Counted from the stretch's first letter, positions 1 through 5,963 are shown. The stretch: 12,801 nt of DNA from Collinsella sp. (GCA_031294825.1 JAUMPM010000056.1:1-12801); one strand, 5' to 3'. Numbers and translations: made by a program. Notes: generated by a model not told the origin, from the sequence alone.

Positions 1-1
1 G

Positions 2-79
2 GCGCTCAAGGCCGTCGCGAGGAAGCGGCTCAGGGCGATATACGCCGTGATGCGCGACCGGGTGCCCTACCGGGAGTAG
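2..79 (+). CDS. IS110-family transposase, C-terminal end only (cut by window edge)
   Basis: An open frame enters from the left edge and stops at TAG (77-79), giving 25 residues that end in RAIYAVMRDRVPYRE. The pattern ALxAVARKxLRxIYAxxRDxxPY is typical of the extreme C-terminus of IS110/IS116/IS902 transposases (Transposase_20 region). These enzymes move circular insertion sequences with a RuvC-like DEDD site, which lies outside the window. The gene points toward the 3' end of lysS. Whether the full element is intact cannot be told here. The right end of the IS probably lies shortly after the stop, but no target duplication is expected or visible. The call rests on a short tail only. Confidence 0.7.
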   Translation, partial: ALKAVARKRLRAIYAVMRDRVPYRE

Positions 80-120
80 CCCCGACGGTTGACAAAACTA
101 TAGGAACACCCAATGACTAC

Positions 121-167
121 AAGGAGTGTCCCCAAGTGCCGACACAAAAGGAACTCCCCATCTGCCG
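121..167. repeat. Two imperfect direct copies of a ~20-bp unit
   Basis: AAGGAGTGTCCCCAAGTGCCG at 121-141 (21 nt, written here as AAGGAGTGTC + CCCAAGTGCCG) recurs as AAGGAACTCCCCATCTGCCG at 148-167, 27 bp downstream. Both share AAGGA, TCCCCA and TGCCG. GTGTC (126-130) and GACAC (141-145) could also form a small hairpin. The pair sits just outside the transposase tail and may belong to the IS end or its insertion site. Function is unknown. Confidence 0.5.
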
Positions 168-196
168 CATCGCAGGTTGAGCCTACGCCAGCGAGC

Positions 197-292
197 GCCG
201 TCCAGAGCGAACAAGTTGGCATGAAAAAGGCAAGGCATAGACCTTCTGGTCATGCCTTGCCTTTTGAATGACAAATTGTCGCTCTGGGCGGC
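197..292. repeat. 96-bp near-perfect inverted repeat
   Basis: The left arm (197-243) and right arm (248-292) are reverse complements at about 40 positions, with a few mismatches and two single-base bulges, around the loop TTCT (244-247). The outer part pairs GCCGTCCAGAGCGA (197-210) with TCGCTCTGGGCGGC (279-292). The inner part is the terminator listed separately. The arms are far longer than a normal terminator needs, so the element could be a small palindromic mobile element (MITE-like), a structured RNA or a compound terminator. It lies between an IS tail and the lysS 3' end. Confidence 0.75.
224..265. terminator. Strong bidirectional intrinsic terminator
   Basis: A perfect 14-bp stem, AAAAGGCAAGGCAT (225-238) with ATGCCTTGCCTTTT (252-265), continues inward past a bulged A as GACC/GGTC around the loop TTCT. 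The A-run on one side becomes a U-run in transcripts from the other strand, so it can stop transcripts from the IS (+) and from lysS (-). Confidence 0.85.
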
Positions 293-293
293 G

Positions 294-382
294 CGCAGCG
301 TCGACCGGTCCGCCGTTCGGTAGAACGGCGGAACCTGAGGACGCAGCGTCGAGCCGTTACGCGGTTCGTAGAACCGCGTAAC
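294..382. repeat. Two REP-like hairpin units, 48 bp apart
   Basis: CGCAGCGTCGA occurs at 294-304 and again at 342-352. Each copy is followed by a hairpin built on the core GTTCG(G)TAGAAC. Unit 1 pairs CCGCCGTTC (310-318) with GAACGGCGG (323-331). Unit 2 pairs GTTACGCGGTTC (356-367) with GAACCGCGTAAC (371-382), a perfect 12-bp stem with loop GTA. The stems differ in sequence but both stay fully paired. Unit 2 ends three bases before the lysS stop codon. No U-run follows on the - strand, so these look like REP-type 3' structures, not terminators. Confidence 0.7.
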
Positions 383-385
383 TAA

Positions 386-2350
386 TTAGTACATCTTTGC
401 GCCGGCGGGGATGGAGGCGTCGAGCTGGATCAGGTTGAGACGCTCCTCACCATCCTCCTCGTGGATAGCGCTGATGAGCATGCCGCAGCTGGGAATGCCC
501 ATCATCTTGCGCGGAGGCAGGTTGGTGATGGCGAGCAGAGTCTTGCCGACCAGGTCCTCGGGCTCATAATAACCGTGAATGCCGGAGAGGATGGTGCGTT
601 CGGTACCGGTACCGTCGTCGAGCGTAAAGTTCAGCAGCTTCTTGGACTTCTTGACGGCCTCGCATGCCTTGACCTTCACAGCGCGGAAATCGCTCTTGGA
701 GAAGGTATCAAAGTCGACGAACTCCTCAAACAGCGGCTCAACGGCGATCTTGGAGTAATCGAGCGTGGGCTTAAGCGACTTAACGAACGGGCTCGCGGCG
801 TTGCCGGCCTCGGCAGCCTTGGCGGCAGCGGCACCGGACTGGAAACCCTTCTCGGGCTTCATGTGCGGGAACAGCAGGACATCGCGGATGGAAGCCTGGT
901 TGGTGAGCAGCATGACCACGCGGTCGATACCAATGCCAATGCCGCCCGCGGGAGGCATACCGTACTCGAGGGCGCGCACGTAGTCCTCGTCATACTCCAT
1001 GGCCTCATCGTCGCCGCCGGCCTTCTCGGCCATCTGGGCAGCAAAGCGCTCAGCCTGGTCGACCGGGTCGTTGAGCTCGGAGAATGCGTTGGCGTACTCG
1101 TGGCCGGCAATAACCAGCTCAAAGCGGTGCGTCAGGCGCGGGTCGTCCTCAAAGCGCTTGGCAAGCGGGCTGACCTCGATGGGGTAATCGCACACGAACG
1201 TGGGATTGACGATGGTGTCCTCGCCTAGCTCATCGTAAATCTCGGCGATGATCTTGCCAGCAGTCCACTCGGGCTTGATCTCCAGGCCCTTCTCGCGCGC
1301 GGCGGCAGCAAGCTCCTCGACCGGCGTGTCGATGGTGACCTGCTTGCCGAGCACGTCGGAGACGATGTCGGTCATGGGACGGCTGGCCCACTCACCAGAA
1401 AGGTCGATGGTCTGGCCCTGGTACTCGATGACCTCGGGGTTGCCGATGGCTTTGTTAGCCGCCTTAATGACACCCTGGGCGAGCGCCTTCATGCCCTCGA
1501 GGTCGGAGAAGGCACGGTAGGCCTCCATCGTGGTGAACTCGGGATTGTGGGTAAGGTCCATGCCCTCGTTACGGAAGATGCGGCCGATCTCGAACACGCG
1601 CTCAAAACCACCGACGATGCAGCGCTTGAGATGCAGCTCGGTGGCAATACGCAGGTAGCACTCCTGATCGAGCGCGTTGAAGTGGGTAATGAACGGCTTG
1701 GCCGTGGCACCACCCTGGATGGTCTGCAGGATGGGGGTCTCGACCTCCATGTAGCCGTCGGACTCCATAAAGCGACGGAAGGTGGAGAGAATCTGCGAAC
1801 GCTTACGGAAGGTCTCGCGAACGTCGTCGTTGGCGATCAGGTCGACATAGCGCTGGCGATAGCGGGTCTCCTTGTCGGAAAGACCGTGGAACTTCTCGGG
1901 CAGCGGACGAACGGCCTTGGAAAGCAGGGTCGCGCTCTTAGGGGCAACGGAAAGCTGGCCGCGCTGGGTGCGCACAACCACGCCGGTCACGCCCAGGATG
2001 TCGCCCAAGTCGAGGGCTTTGAGCGTATTCCAGGCAGCCTCGTCCATGTCGTTGATGCGGCAGAACAGTTGAATCTCGGCAGTCGCATCGCGCACGACGA
2101 TGAACATGATCTTGCCCTGACCGCGCTTGGCGACCACACGGCCGGCGATCTTCACGACATCCTCGGTGTCCTCACCATCGGCAAGATCGGCGTACTTAGT
2201 CTCGATATCGGCGACGTAGTCCTCAAGCTCAGAGTGCTCGGGATAGGGGTTCTGGCCCGCCTCGAACAGGGCGGCGCGCTTGGCCAGGCGGGTGGCGCGC
2301 TCGTCGTTGAGCGTCGATGCCTGATCGGCGGCGTTCTGGTTCTCTGCCAT
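386..2350 (-). CDS. lysS: Lysyl-tRNA synthetase (class II) with C-terminal tRNA-binding domain
   Basis: This protein charges tRNA-Lys with L-lysine in the cytoplasm. At 654 residues it is well above the usual ~490-510. Residues ~65-145 form the OB-fold anticodon-binding domain (VKIAGRVVAKRGQGKIMF). The class II core follows: motif 1 around 180-215 (RKRSQILSTFRRFMESDGY), motif 2 at ~245-277 (FERVFEIGRIFRNEGMD, HNPEFTTMEAY) and motif 3 at ~464-483 (GMPPAGGIGIGIDRVVMLL). An Ala-rich linker (~505-520) leads to ~541-654, a second OB-fold of the MetRS C-terminal/Trbp111 type (DFRAVKV, SKKLLNFTLDDG, LSGIHGYYEPEDLVGKT, NLPPRKMMGIPSCGMLISA). The ATG start at 2348-2350 has a GAGGAG ribosome site about 9 bases upstream. 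It lies 79 bp after greA with a hairpin between; no T-box leader is visible. The tail probably improves tRNA affinity (inference). Confidence 0.96.
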   Translation of the reverse strand: MAENQNAADQASTLNDERATRLAKRAALFEAGQNPYPEHSELEDYVADIETKYADLADGEDTEDVVKIAGRVVAKRGQGKIMFIVVRDATAEIQLFCRINDMDEAAWNTLKALDLGDILGVTGVVVRTQRGQLSVAPKSATLLSKAVRPLPEKFHGLSDKETRYRQRYVDLIANDDVRETFRKRSQILSTFRRFMESDGYMEVETPILQTIQGGATAKPFITHFNALDQECYLRIATELHLKRCIVGGFERVFEIGRIFRNEGMDLTHNPEFTTMEAYRAFSDLEGMKALAQGVIKAANKAIGNPEVIEYQGQTIDLSGEWASRPMTDIVSDVLGKQVTIDTPVEELAAAAREKGLEIKPEWTAGKIIAEIYDELGEDTIVNPTFVCDYPIEVSPLAKRFEDDPRLTHRFELVIAGHEYANAFSELNDPVDQAERFAAQMAEKAGGDDEAMEYDEDYVRALEYGMPPAGGIGIGIDRVVMLLTNQASIRDVLLFPHMKPEKGFQSGAAAAKAAEAGNAASPFVKSLKPTLDYSKIAVEPLFEEFVDFDTFSKSDFRAVKVKACEAVKKSKKLLNFTLDDGTGTERTILSGIHGYYEPEDLVGKTLLAITNLPPRKMMGIPSCGMLISAIHEEDGEERLNLIQLDASIPAGAKMY

Positions 2351-2368
2351 AAGTTAGCTCCTCAAACT

Positions 2369-2401
2369 AAAACGCTCCCCAGGATTCGGTCCCAGGGAGC
2401 G
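2369..2401 (-). terminator. greA-lysS intergenic hairpin (terminator or attenuator)
   Basis: In - strand RNA, CGCUCCCUGGGA (2401-2390) pairs with UCCUGGGGAGCG (2384-2373) around the loop CCGAA, giving 12 pairs including two G-U. A short U-run (2372-2369, then AGUUU) follows. It ends about 18 bases before the lysS start and could end greA transcripts or adjust lysS read-through. A weak promoter-like pair TAGACC-17-TATGTT lies just upstream, over the greA stop region. Confidence 0.6.
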
Positions 2402-2429
2402 AAAACATACCTTTACGCGGGACCGTGGT

Positions 2430-2900
2430 CTAGCGTGCGATCTTGGCGATGGTGTAGACGCGAGTCTTGCCGGAAGGCGTAACGACCTCGACGGAGTCGC
2501 CCTCGCCGTGACCGATGATGGCGTGGCCGACCGGAGACTCGTTGGAGATCTTGTGCTCGAGCGAGTTGGTCTCGGTGGTACCGACGAGCGTGACTTCCAT
2601 GACCTCGCCGTTGGGATCAATCAGCGAAACGGTGGAACCGATGGAGACGGTCAGGTCGCCCGTGGTGGCAGCAACCTGAGCGTTGGCGAGGATGGCCTGG
2701 ATCTCGGCAATACGAGCGGCGTTCTGGGCCTGCTTGTCCTTAGCGGCGTCGTACTCGGAGTTCTCCGAAAGGTCGCCGAACGCGCGGGCTTCCTTGATGT
2801 CCTCGACGATCTCCTTGGCGTAATCGCCCTCACGCCAAGCGAGCTCCTCGACGAGCTTCTGGCGGCCGTCAGCGGTCAGTACGATCTGGCTTGCGTCCAT
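2430..2900 (-). CDS. greA: Transcription elongation factor GreA
   Basis: GreA enters the RNA polymerase secondary channel and stimulates cleavage of backtracked transcripts. The 156-residue length is normal. The N-terminal coiled-coil hairpin spans ~1-80, with the acidic tip in FGDLSENSEY (41-50; D43 and E46 would be the catalytic-tip acids). The C-terminal FKBP-like domain (~85-156) carries SPVGHAIIGHGEGDSVEV. The ATG at 2898-2900 is preceded by GGGGAG at a suitable distance. A longer frame reaches 2930, but its extra 10 residues (MFDQSWGDIR) lack the family pattern and a ribosome site. A TTGACA box at 2936-2941 could be a -35, but no convincing -10 follows. The gene lies between tatA and lysS, separated from both by hairpins. 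Confidence 0.96.
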   Translation of the reverse strand: MDASQIVLTADGRQKLVEELAWREGDYAKEIVEDIKEARAFGDLSENSEYDAAKDKQAQNAARIAEIQAILANAQVAATTGDLTVSIGSTVSLIDPNGEVMEVTLVGTTETNSLEHKISNESPVGHAIIGHGEGDSVEVVTPSGKTRVYTIAKIAR

Positions 2901-2948
2901 ACGGATATCTCCCCAACTCTGATCAAACAATCAACTGTCAACAAAACG

Positions 2949-2981
2949 AAAAAGACCGGCTAGCCTGCGGGCAAGCCGGTC
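2949..2981 (-). terminator. Intrinsic terminator after tatA
   Basis: On the - strand GACCGGCT (2981-2974) pairs with AGCCGGTC (2961-2954), with an inner GCC/GGC, followed by TTTTT (2953-2949) and then CGTTTT. It starts 25 bp after the tatA stop and ends before the greA leader. Confidence 0.85.
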
Positions 2982-3006
2982 AGGTGCTCACCCCAAAGGG
3001 ATGGGA

Positions 3007-3282
3007 CTACTCTGCGTCCGCGTCGCTGTCCTCTGCCTGCTTCTTCTTGGCAGCAGCGAGCTTGGCCTCGAGCTCAGCGATCTCCTTGTCCTCCTCGGAC
3101 TGCTCGACCACGACCTCCTCGGCCTGCTTGGTCTCGGCCTTATCGTCGCCCTCCATACCCTCGCGGATATTCTTGACGGTAGAGCCGAGGGACTTGCCGA
3201 GCTTCGGCAGGTTCTTGGGCCCGAAGATAATCAGGACAACGACGAGAATAATGATGAGCTCAGGAGCCCTCAGTCCAAACAT
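3007..3282 (-). CDS. tatA: Sec-independent translocase subunit TatA/TatE family
   Basis: TatA forms the pore-like component of the twin-arginine pathway that exports folded proteins across the cytoplasmic membrane. The 91 residues show the family plan: a short N-terminus, one membrane helix (PELIIILVVVLIIF, 7-20), the FGP hinge (20-22), an amphipathic helix (KNLPKLGKSLGSTVKNIREGM) and a charged, low-complexity Glu/Lys/Ala tail (~46-91). The ATG at 3280-3282 has GGAGGT just upstream, which fixes this start; an in-frame extension to 3465 would run through tRNA-Pro and is rejected. It has its own promoter and terminator, so it looks monocistronic. No tatC is present in the window. Assignment as TatA versus TatB rests on the short length and the simple FGPKNLPKLGK segment. 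Confidence 0.92.
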   Translation of the reverse strand: MFGLRAPELIIILVVVLIIFGPKNLPKLGKSLGSTVKNIREGMEGDDKAETKQAEEVVVEQSEEDKEIAELEAKLAAAKKKQAEDSDADAE

Positions 3283-3318
3283 GTAGACCTCCACAATACA
3301 GCGAGACAAGCTCGAATG

Positions 3319-3347
3319 AGTATACCGCGGGTATCGCGGTATCACAA
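3319..3347 (-). promoter_or_regulatory. tatA promoter with embedded palindrome
   Basis: On the - strand TTGTGA (3347-3342), a 17-bp spacer, then TATACT (3324-3319) make a near-consensus sigma-70/SigA promoter. The spacer holds an inverted repeat, ATACCGCG (3322-3329) and CGCGGTAT (3335-3342), that touches both boxes and could bind a regulator. Start of transcription would be near 3312, about 30 bases before the tatA ATG. Confidence 0.7.
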
Positions 3348-3354
3348 CAATAGC

Positions 3355-3384
3355 TAAAAAAAGGGACCGCAAGAAGCGGTCCCT
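3355..3384 (-). terminator. Intrinsic terminator after tRNA-Pro
   Basis: On the - strand AGGGACCGC (3384-3376) pairs with GCGGTCCCT (3370-3362) around TTCTT, followed by a run of T down to 3355. It lies 10 bases past the tRNA CCA end. Confidence 0.92.
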
Positions 3385-3394
3385 CCTCATGCTC

Positions 3395-3471
3395 TGGTCG
3401 GGTTGACTGGATTTGAACCAGCGACCCCTGCGTCCCGAACGCAGTGCTCTACCAAACTGAGCCACAACCCG
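3395..3471 (-). tRNA. tRNA-Pro (anticodon CGG), CCA encoded
   Basis: The - strand folds as a standard cloverleaf of 77 nt: acceptor CGGGTTG/CAACCCG, D arm GCTC...GAGC, anticodon stem CTGCG/CGCAG with loop TTCGGGA (anticodon CGG, G37 as in proline tRNAs), T arm GCTGG-TTCAAAT-CCAGT, discriminator A, then genomic CCA (3397-3395). It reads CCG codons. It sits between ispE and tatA with its own terminator. Confidence 0.97.
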
Positions 3472-3479
3472 TTAGCTCG

Positions 3480-3485
3480 ACTATA
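3480..3485 (-). promoter_or_regulatory. Candidate -10 box for tRNA-Pro
   Basis: TATAGT on the - strand (3485-3480) lies 8 bases before the tRNA 5' end, so transcription would start very near the mature end. No good -35 was found in the ispE end region. Confidence 0.35.
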
Positions 3486-3520
3486 GTAACAAAGATTTCC
3501 GTCGTGTGCCAGAGAAATTT

Positions 3521-4417
3521 TTACTTCTTTGGCGCTTCAATACGAACCGTGTCGGAAACGAGCTCCGTTGCATAAGCCCACCAGCCGTTTTGTTGAGCGA
3601 CTGCCGCAAGATTGACTGCCGTAGCGGCAGTATCGCAAATGGCAAACGAGCAGGCACCCGAACCGCACACGTTTGCGGTAATGGTACCGTCCTGTGAACG
3701 AAGCCAGTCGAGCACCGTTTGAATCCGCGGCTCCATCTGCGCGGAAATGACACCCAGGTTGTTGTGGACGAGCGCGTAGGCCGCCTCTGCGTCTCCCGAG
3801 CGAAGGGCAGATGCGATCGCTCCGGGCTTGTCCGCAGGCGCTGGGGTCTCGTCAAAACGTCGATAGGCTTCAATTGTTGAAACGCTTGCCTCGCGCGGCT
3901 TAACCAGCACGACGGGTGTCGCGGGTAGTGCGGGGTACTCGGTTGCCAGCACGTCTCCCCCACCCACATAAAATGCAGGGCTCGCGTGCAAAAAGAACGG
4001 CACGTCGGCGCCAATGCCACGCGCAATCTCGTCCAGCGCAGGATCGGTGCGGTCGATACCCCACAGCTCTGCCAAGGCGACAATGACCGCCGCGGCATCC
4101 GTTGAAGGACCGCCCAGGCCGGCACACAACGGGATGCGTTTCTCGATCGTGATGCAGACGTTGGCCTCGCGACCATAATGCTCGGCCATAGCAGCGGCCG
4201 CACGATACGCCGTATTTTTTTGCATGGGAAAGTCGGATGCCGGAATCGTCTGGACGGTCAGCGCCTGTGCCGGCGTAACCGTCACGGTATCGACAAGACC
4301 GACGGCTGCCATCAGGGAATCGACCTTATGGTAGCCGCGGTCGTCACGCTCGGTATGAACCCCCAGGTAGAGGTTGATCTTTGCCGGCGCGGAAAGGGTC
4401 AGGGACCAATCGGTCAC
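3521..4417 (-). CDS. ispE: 4-diphosphocytidyl-2-C-methyl-D-erythritol kinase
   Basis: IspE phosphorylates CDP-methylerythritol with ATP, the fourth step of the MEP route to isoprenoids (including the undecaprenyl carrier for cell wall building). The 298 residues carry GHMP-kinase features: N-terminal SAPAKINLYLGV (9-20, with the active-site Lys13), ATP loop PLCAGLGGPSTDAAA (96-110), GADVPFFL (136-143, with the putative catalytic Asp138) and the C-terminal motif VCGSGACSFAI. The loop reads GLGGPSTDAA where GLGGGSxxAA is more common, a mild variation. The start is GTG (4415-4417); AGGAG lies about 9 bases upstream, inside the end of veg, and the two genes are 2 bp apart, so translation is probably coupled. 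Confidence 0.95.
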   Translation of the reverse strand: MTDWSLTLSAPAKINLYLGVHTERDDRGYHKVDSLMAAVGLVDTVTVTPAQALTVQTIPASDFPMQKNTAYRAAAAMAEHYGREANVCITIEKRIPLCAGLGGPSTDAAAVIVALAELWGIDRTDPALDEIARGIGADVPFFLHASPAFYVGGGDVLATEYPALPATPVVLVKPREASVSTIEAYRRFDETPAPADKPGAIASALRSGDAEAAYALVHNNLGVISAQMEPRIQTVLDWLRSQDGTITANVCGSGACSFAICDTAATAVNLAAVAQQNGWWAYATELVSDTVRIEAPKK

Positions 4418-4419
4418 CG

Positions 4420-4716
4420 CTAGTGCTCCTCGAGCTGATTGCCGAGCGGGGTAAAAATGTGCTCGCCGCTCTCGGGGTCGAACAACTCGACCTGGCCGGT
4501 GAGAACATCAATATACTGGTAGGACTGACGCGACTTGCGGCCACGGCGCTCGTCGACCTCGACGATAAAGACTGCCGGATGGACGCTCTTGATGGTGCCC
4601 ATGCGCTCGACGACGCGGGTGCGGCCCATGTTGGCCTTCACCTTAACGCGATCGCCCACCATATCGGTCAGCTTCTCGTGGATGTCGTCGACGTGATTGA
4701 CTTCCATCTCTTCCAT
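4420..4716 (-). CDS. veg: Veg-like protein (DUF1021 family)
   Basis: A 98-residue basic protein resembling Bacillus subtilis Veg. The core KLTDMVGDRVKVKANMGRTR, VVERMGTI, VFIVEVDE and SYQYIDVLTGQVELFD (~15-80) matches the small Sm-like beta-barrel of this family. In Bacillus, Veg is reported to influence biofilm formation; its molecular role is not settled, and veg is often found beside ispE, as here. The ATG at 4714-4716 is chosen because GGAGG lies 8 bases upstream; a frame starting at 4740 would begin before that ribosome site. It has its own promoter and a hairpin in the leader, and forms a two-gene unit with ispE. Confidence 0.85.
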   Translation of the reverse strand: MEEMEVNHVDDIHEKLTDMVGDRVKVKANMGRTRVVERMGTIKSVHPAVFIVEVDERRGRKSRQSYQYIDVLTGQVELFDPESGEHIFTPLGNQLEEH

Positions 4717-4743
4717 GAACAGGGCCTCCAGAAGGTGCAATTC

Positions 4744-4763
4744 AAAAAGGGGATAATACCCCT
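4744..4763 (-). terminator. Small hairpin with U-run in the veg leader
   Basis: On the - strand AGGGG (4763 to 4759) pairs with CCCCT (4752 to 4748) around TATTAT, followed by TTTTT (4748-4744). It lies between the veg promoter and its ribosome site. The 5-bp stem is short, so it may be a weak attenuator or chance. Confidence 0.4.
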
Positions 4764-4783
4764 AAGATAGACAAAACTCTAAT

Positions 4784-4813
4784 ACTATAGCACCCTGTTG
4801 TGGCCATACGCAA
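4784..4813 (-). promoter_or_regulatory. veg-ispE promoter
   Basis: On the - strand TTGCGT (4813-4808), 18 bp, then TATAGT (4789-4784) preceded by TGC, making an extended -10. It places a leader of about 60 nt before the veg ATG. Confidence 0.6.
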
Positions 4814-4846
4814 GTAGCTAAAAAAGCCCGGTCCCAAATTGACTAC

Positions 4847-5293
4847 TTACAGACTATCGGTGTCCAAGACGATGGTGAATGGGCCGTCGTTGACGAGATC
4901 GACTTTCATATCGGCGCCAAAGATGCCGTGCGCCACGTGTTCGACATCTTGGCGAACGAGCGTCAGGAAGTACTCGTAGAGCTCGTTGGCGACATCGGGG
5001 GCGCCGGCATCCGTAAACGATGGACGGCGGCCGTGACGACAATCGGCGAACAGCGTGAACTGCGACACCACGAGAACCTCGCCGTCGACATCGGCAAGTG
5101 CCAGGTTGGTCTTGCCGTTCTCGTCCTCGTTAATGCGCAAGCCCCGGAGCTTGCCCCACAGCTTATCGGCCTCGGCGCGCGTGTCGCCGTGGCCCACGCC
5201 CAGCAGCACCAGATAGCCGCGCCCGATTTTGCCCACGCACTCGCCGTCGACCGTCACGCCGGCGTTGAGCACGCGCTGCACCACCGCACGCAC
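4847..5293 (-). CDS. dtd: D-aminoacyl-tRNA deacylase
   Basis: Dtd removes D-amino acids (and glycine mischarged on tRNA-Ala) from tRNA, protecting translation. The 148-residue length is normal. Key motifs are the N-terminal MRAVVQRV start, SQFTLFAD (77-84) and NDGPFT (135-140), which holds the Gly-cisPro pair (G137-P138) that selects the D-chirality. The start is GTG (5291-5293), with GAGGAG at ideal spacing that overlaps the rdgB stop region. The gene begins 3 bp after rdgB, so the two nucleotide/tRNA quality-control genes are almost surely co-transcribed and coupled. Confidence 0.95.
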   Translation of the reverse strand: MRAVVQRVLNAGVTVDGECVGKIGRGYLVLLGVGHGDTRAEADKLWGKLRGLRINEDENGKTNLALADVDGEVLVVSQFTLFADCRHGRRPSFTDAGAPDVANELYEYFLTLVRQDVEHVAHGIFGADMKVDLVNDGPFTIVLDTDSL

Positions 5294-5296
5294 GGC

Positions 5297-5938
5297 CTAC
5301 TCCTCGCCCGTCAGTTTGGCGGATAGGTGCTCGAGCGCATGGAATCGATGGCTGATGGCGTTCTTCTCGTCCGCCGTCAGTTCGGCCATGGTCTTGCCCG
5401 GCGTGTCGACCGGCAGGAACAGCGGGTCGTAGCCAAAGCCGTGATCGCCGCGGCCCTCATGTGCGATAACGCCCTCGCAGGCGCCCTCACCATAGGTGAC
5501 CAAACCGTCCGTGTCGATGAGCACGACGACACTCATAAAGCGCGCAGTGCGGTCCTCGTCGGCCACGCCTTCCAGATTCACGAGCAGCTTGGCATTGTTG
5601 GCGGCATCGTCGCCGTGCACGCCCGCGTAGCGCGCGCTGTACACACCGGGCTCACCGTCCAGCGCGTCGACGACCAGGCCCGAATCGTCGGCAATGGCCA
5701 TGAGCCCCGTCTCTTCGACGGCAGCCTGCGCCTTGATGATGGCGTTCTCCAAAAACGTCGTGCCGTTTTCCTCGGGGTCCTCAAAATCGCCCAGCTGGCC
5801 GAGCGCCACAAAGCGAACCTCGGGCATAACCTTGCCCAAAATGGCCTCGATCTCGGTGAGCTTATGGGCGTTGCCCGTTGCCACGACGATGGTCGCCGCC
5901 GGGTCGAGGGTGTCGATGTCGATCTTCTCAAGTGCCAT
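5297..5938 (-). CDS. rdgB: XTP/dITP pyrophosphatase (Ham1/RdgB family)
   Basis: RdgB hydrolyses non-canonical purine triphosphates (ITP, dITP, XTP) to monophosphates, keeping deaminated bases out of DNA and RNA. The 213 residues contain VVATGNAHKLTEI (18-30, substrate loop), DDSGLVVDALDGEPGVYSAR (84-103, with the metal-binding and base Asp residues) and GFGYDPLF...KNAISHR (168-198). The ATG at 5936-5938 has AAGGAG seven bases upstream; a 23-residue extension to 6007 (MKGETPKGQS...) lacks homology and is rejected. The 142-bp leader after rph holds a terminator, a second weak GAAAGGG...CCCTTTT hairpin (~5972-6004) and an extended -10 close to the ribosome site, so it probably starts its own unit with dtd. 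Confidence 0.95.
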   Translation of the reverse strand: MALEKIDIDTLDPAATIVVATGNAHKLTEIEAILGKVMPEVRFVALGQLGDFEDPEENGTTFLENAIIKAQAAVEETGLMAIADDSGLVVDALDGEPGVYSARYAGVHGDDAANNAKLLVNLEGVADEDRTARFMSVVVLIDTDGLVTYGEGACEGVIAHEGRGDHGFGYDPLFLPVDTPGKTMAELTADEKNAISHRFHALEHLSAKLTGEE

Positions 5939-5954
5939 GAGTGGTCTCCTTGTC

Positions 5955-5963
5955 CGTATAGCA
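5955..5963 (-). promoter_or_regulatory. Candidate extended -10 for rdgB-dtd
   Basis: TGCTATACG on the - strand (5963-5955) fits an extended -10 box. There is no clear -35. The implied leader is very short, ending just before the ribosome site. Confidence 0.3.

Noticed and set aside
1547..2482. Long + strand open frame opposite lysS and greA
   Set aside because: It is an antisense shadow of GC-rich codons; the protein is low in recognisable motifs and spans two real genes and their gap.
3283..3465. In-frame N-terminal extension of tatA
   Set aside because: It would translate through the tRNA-Pro gene, its terminator and the tatA promoter. The ATG at 3280-3282 has an ideal GGAGGT site and gives the normal TatA N-terminus.
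4810..4850. Possible terminator after dtd
   Set aside because: An 8-pair stem (GTAAGTAG/CTACTTGC on the - strand) encloses 25 bases and the T-run GGGCTTTTTT lies inside the loop, not after a stem, so it does not have terminator form. It may be a decayed one.
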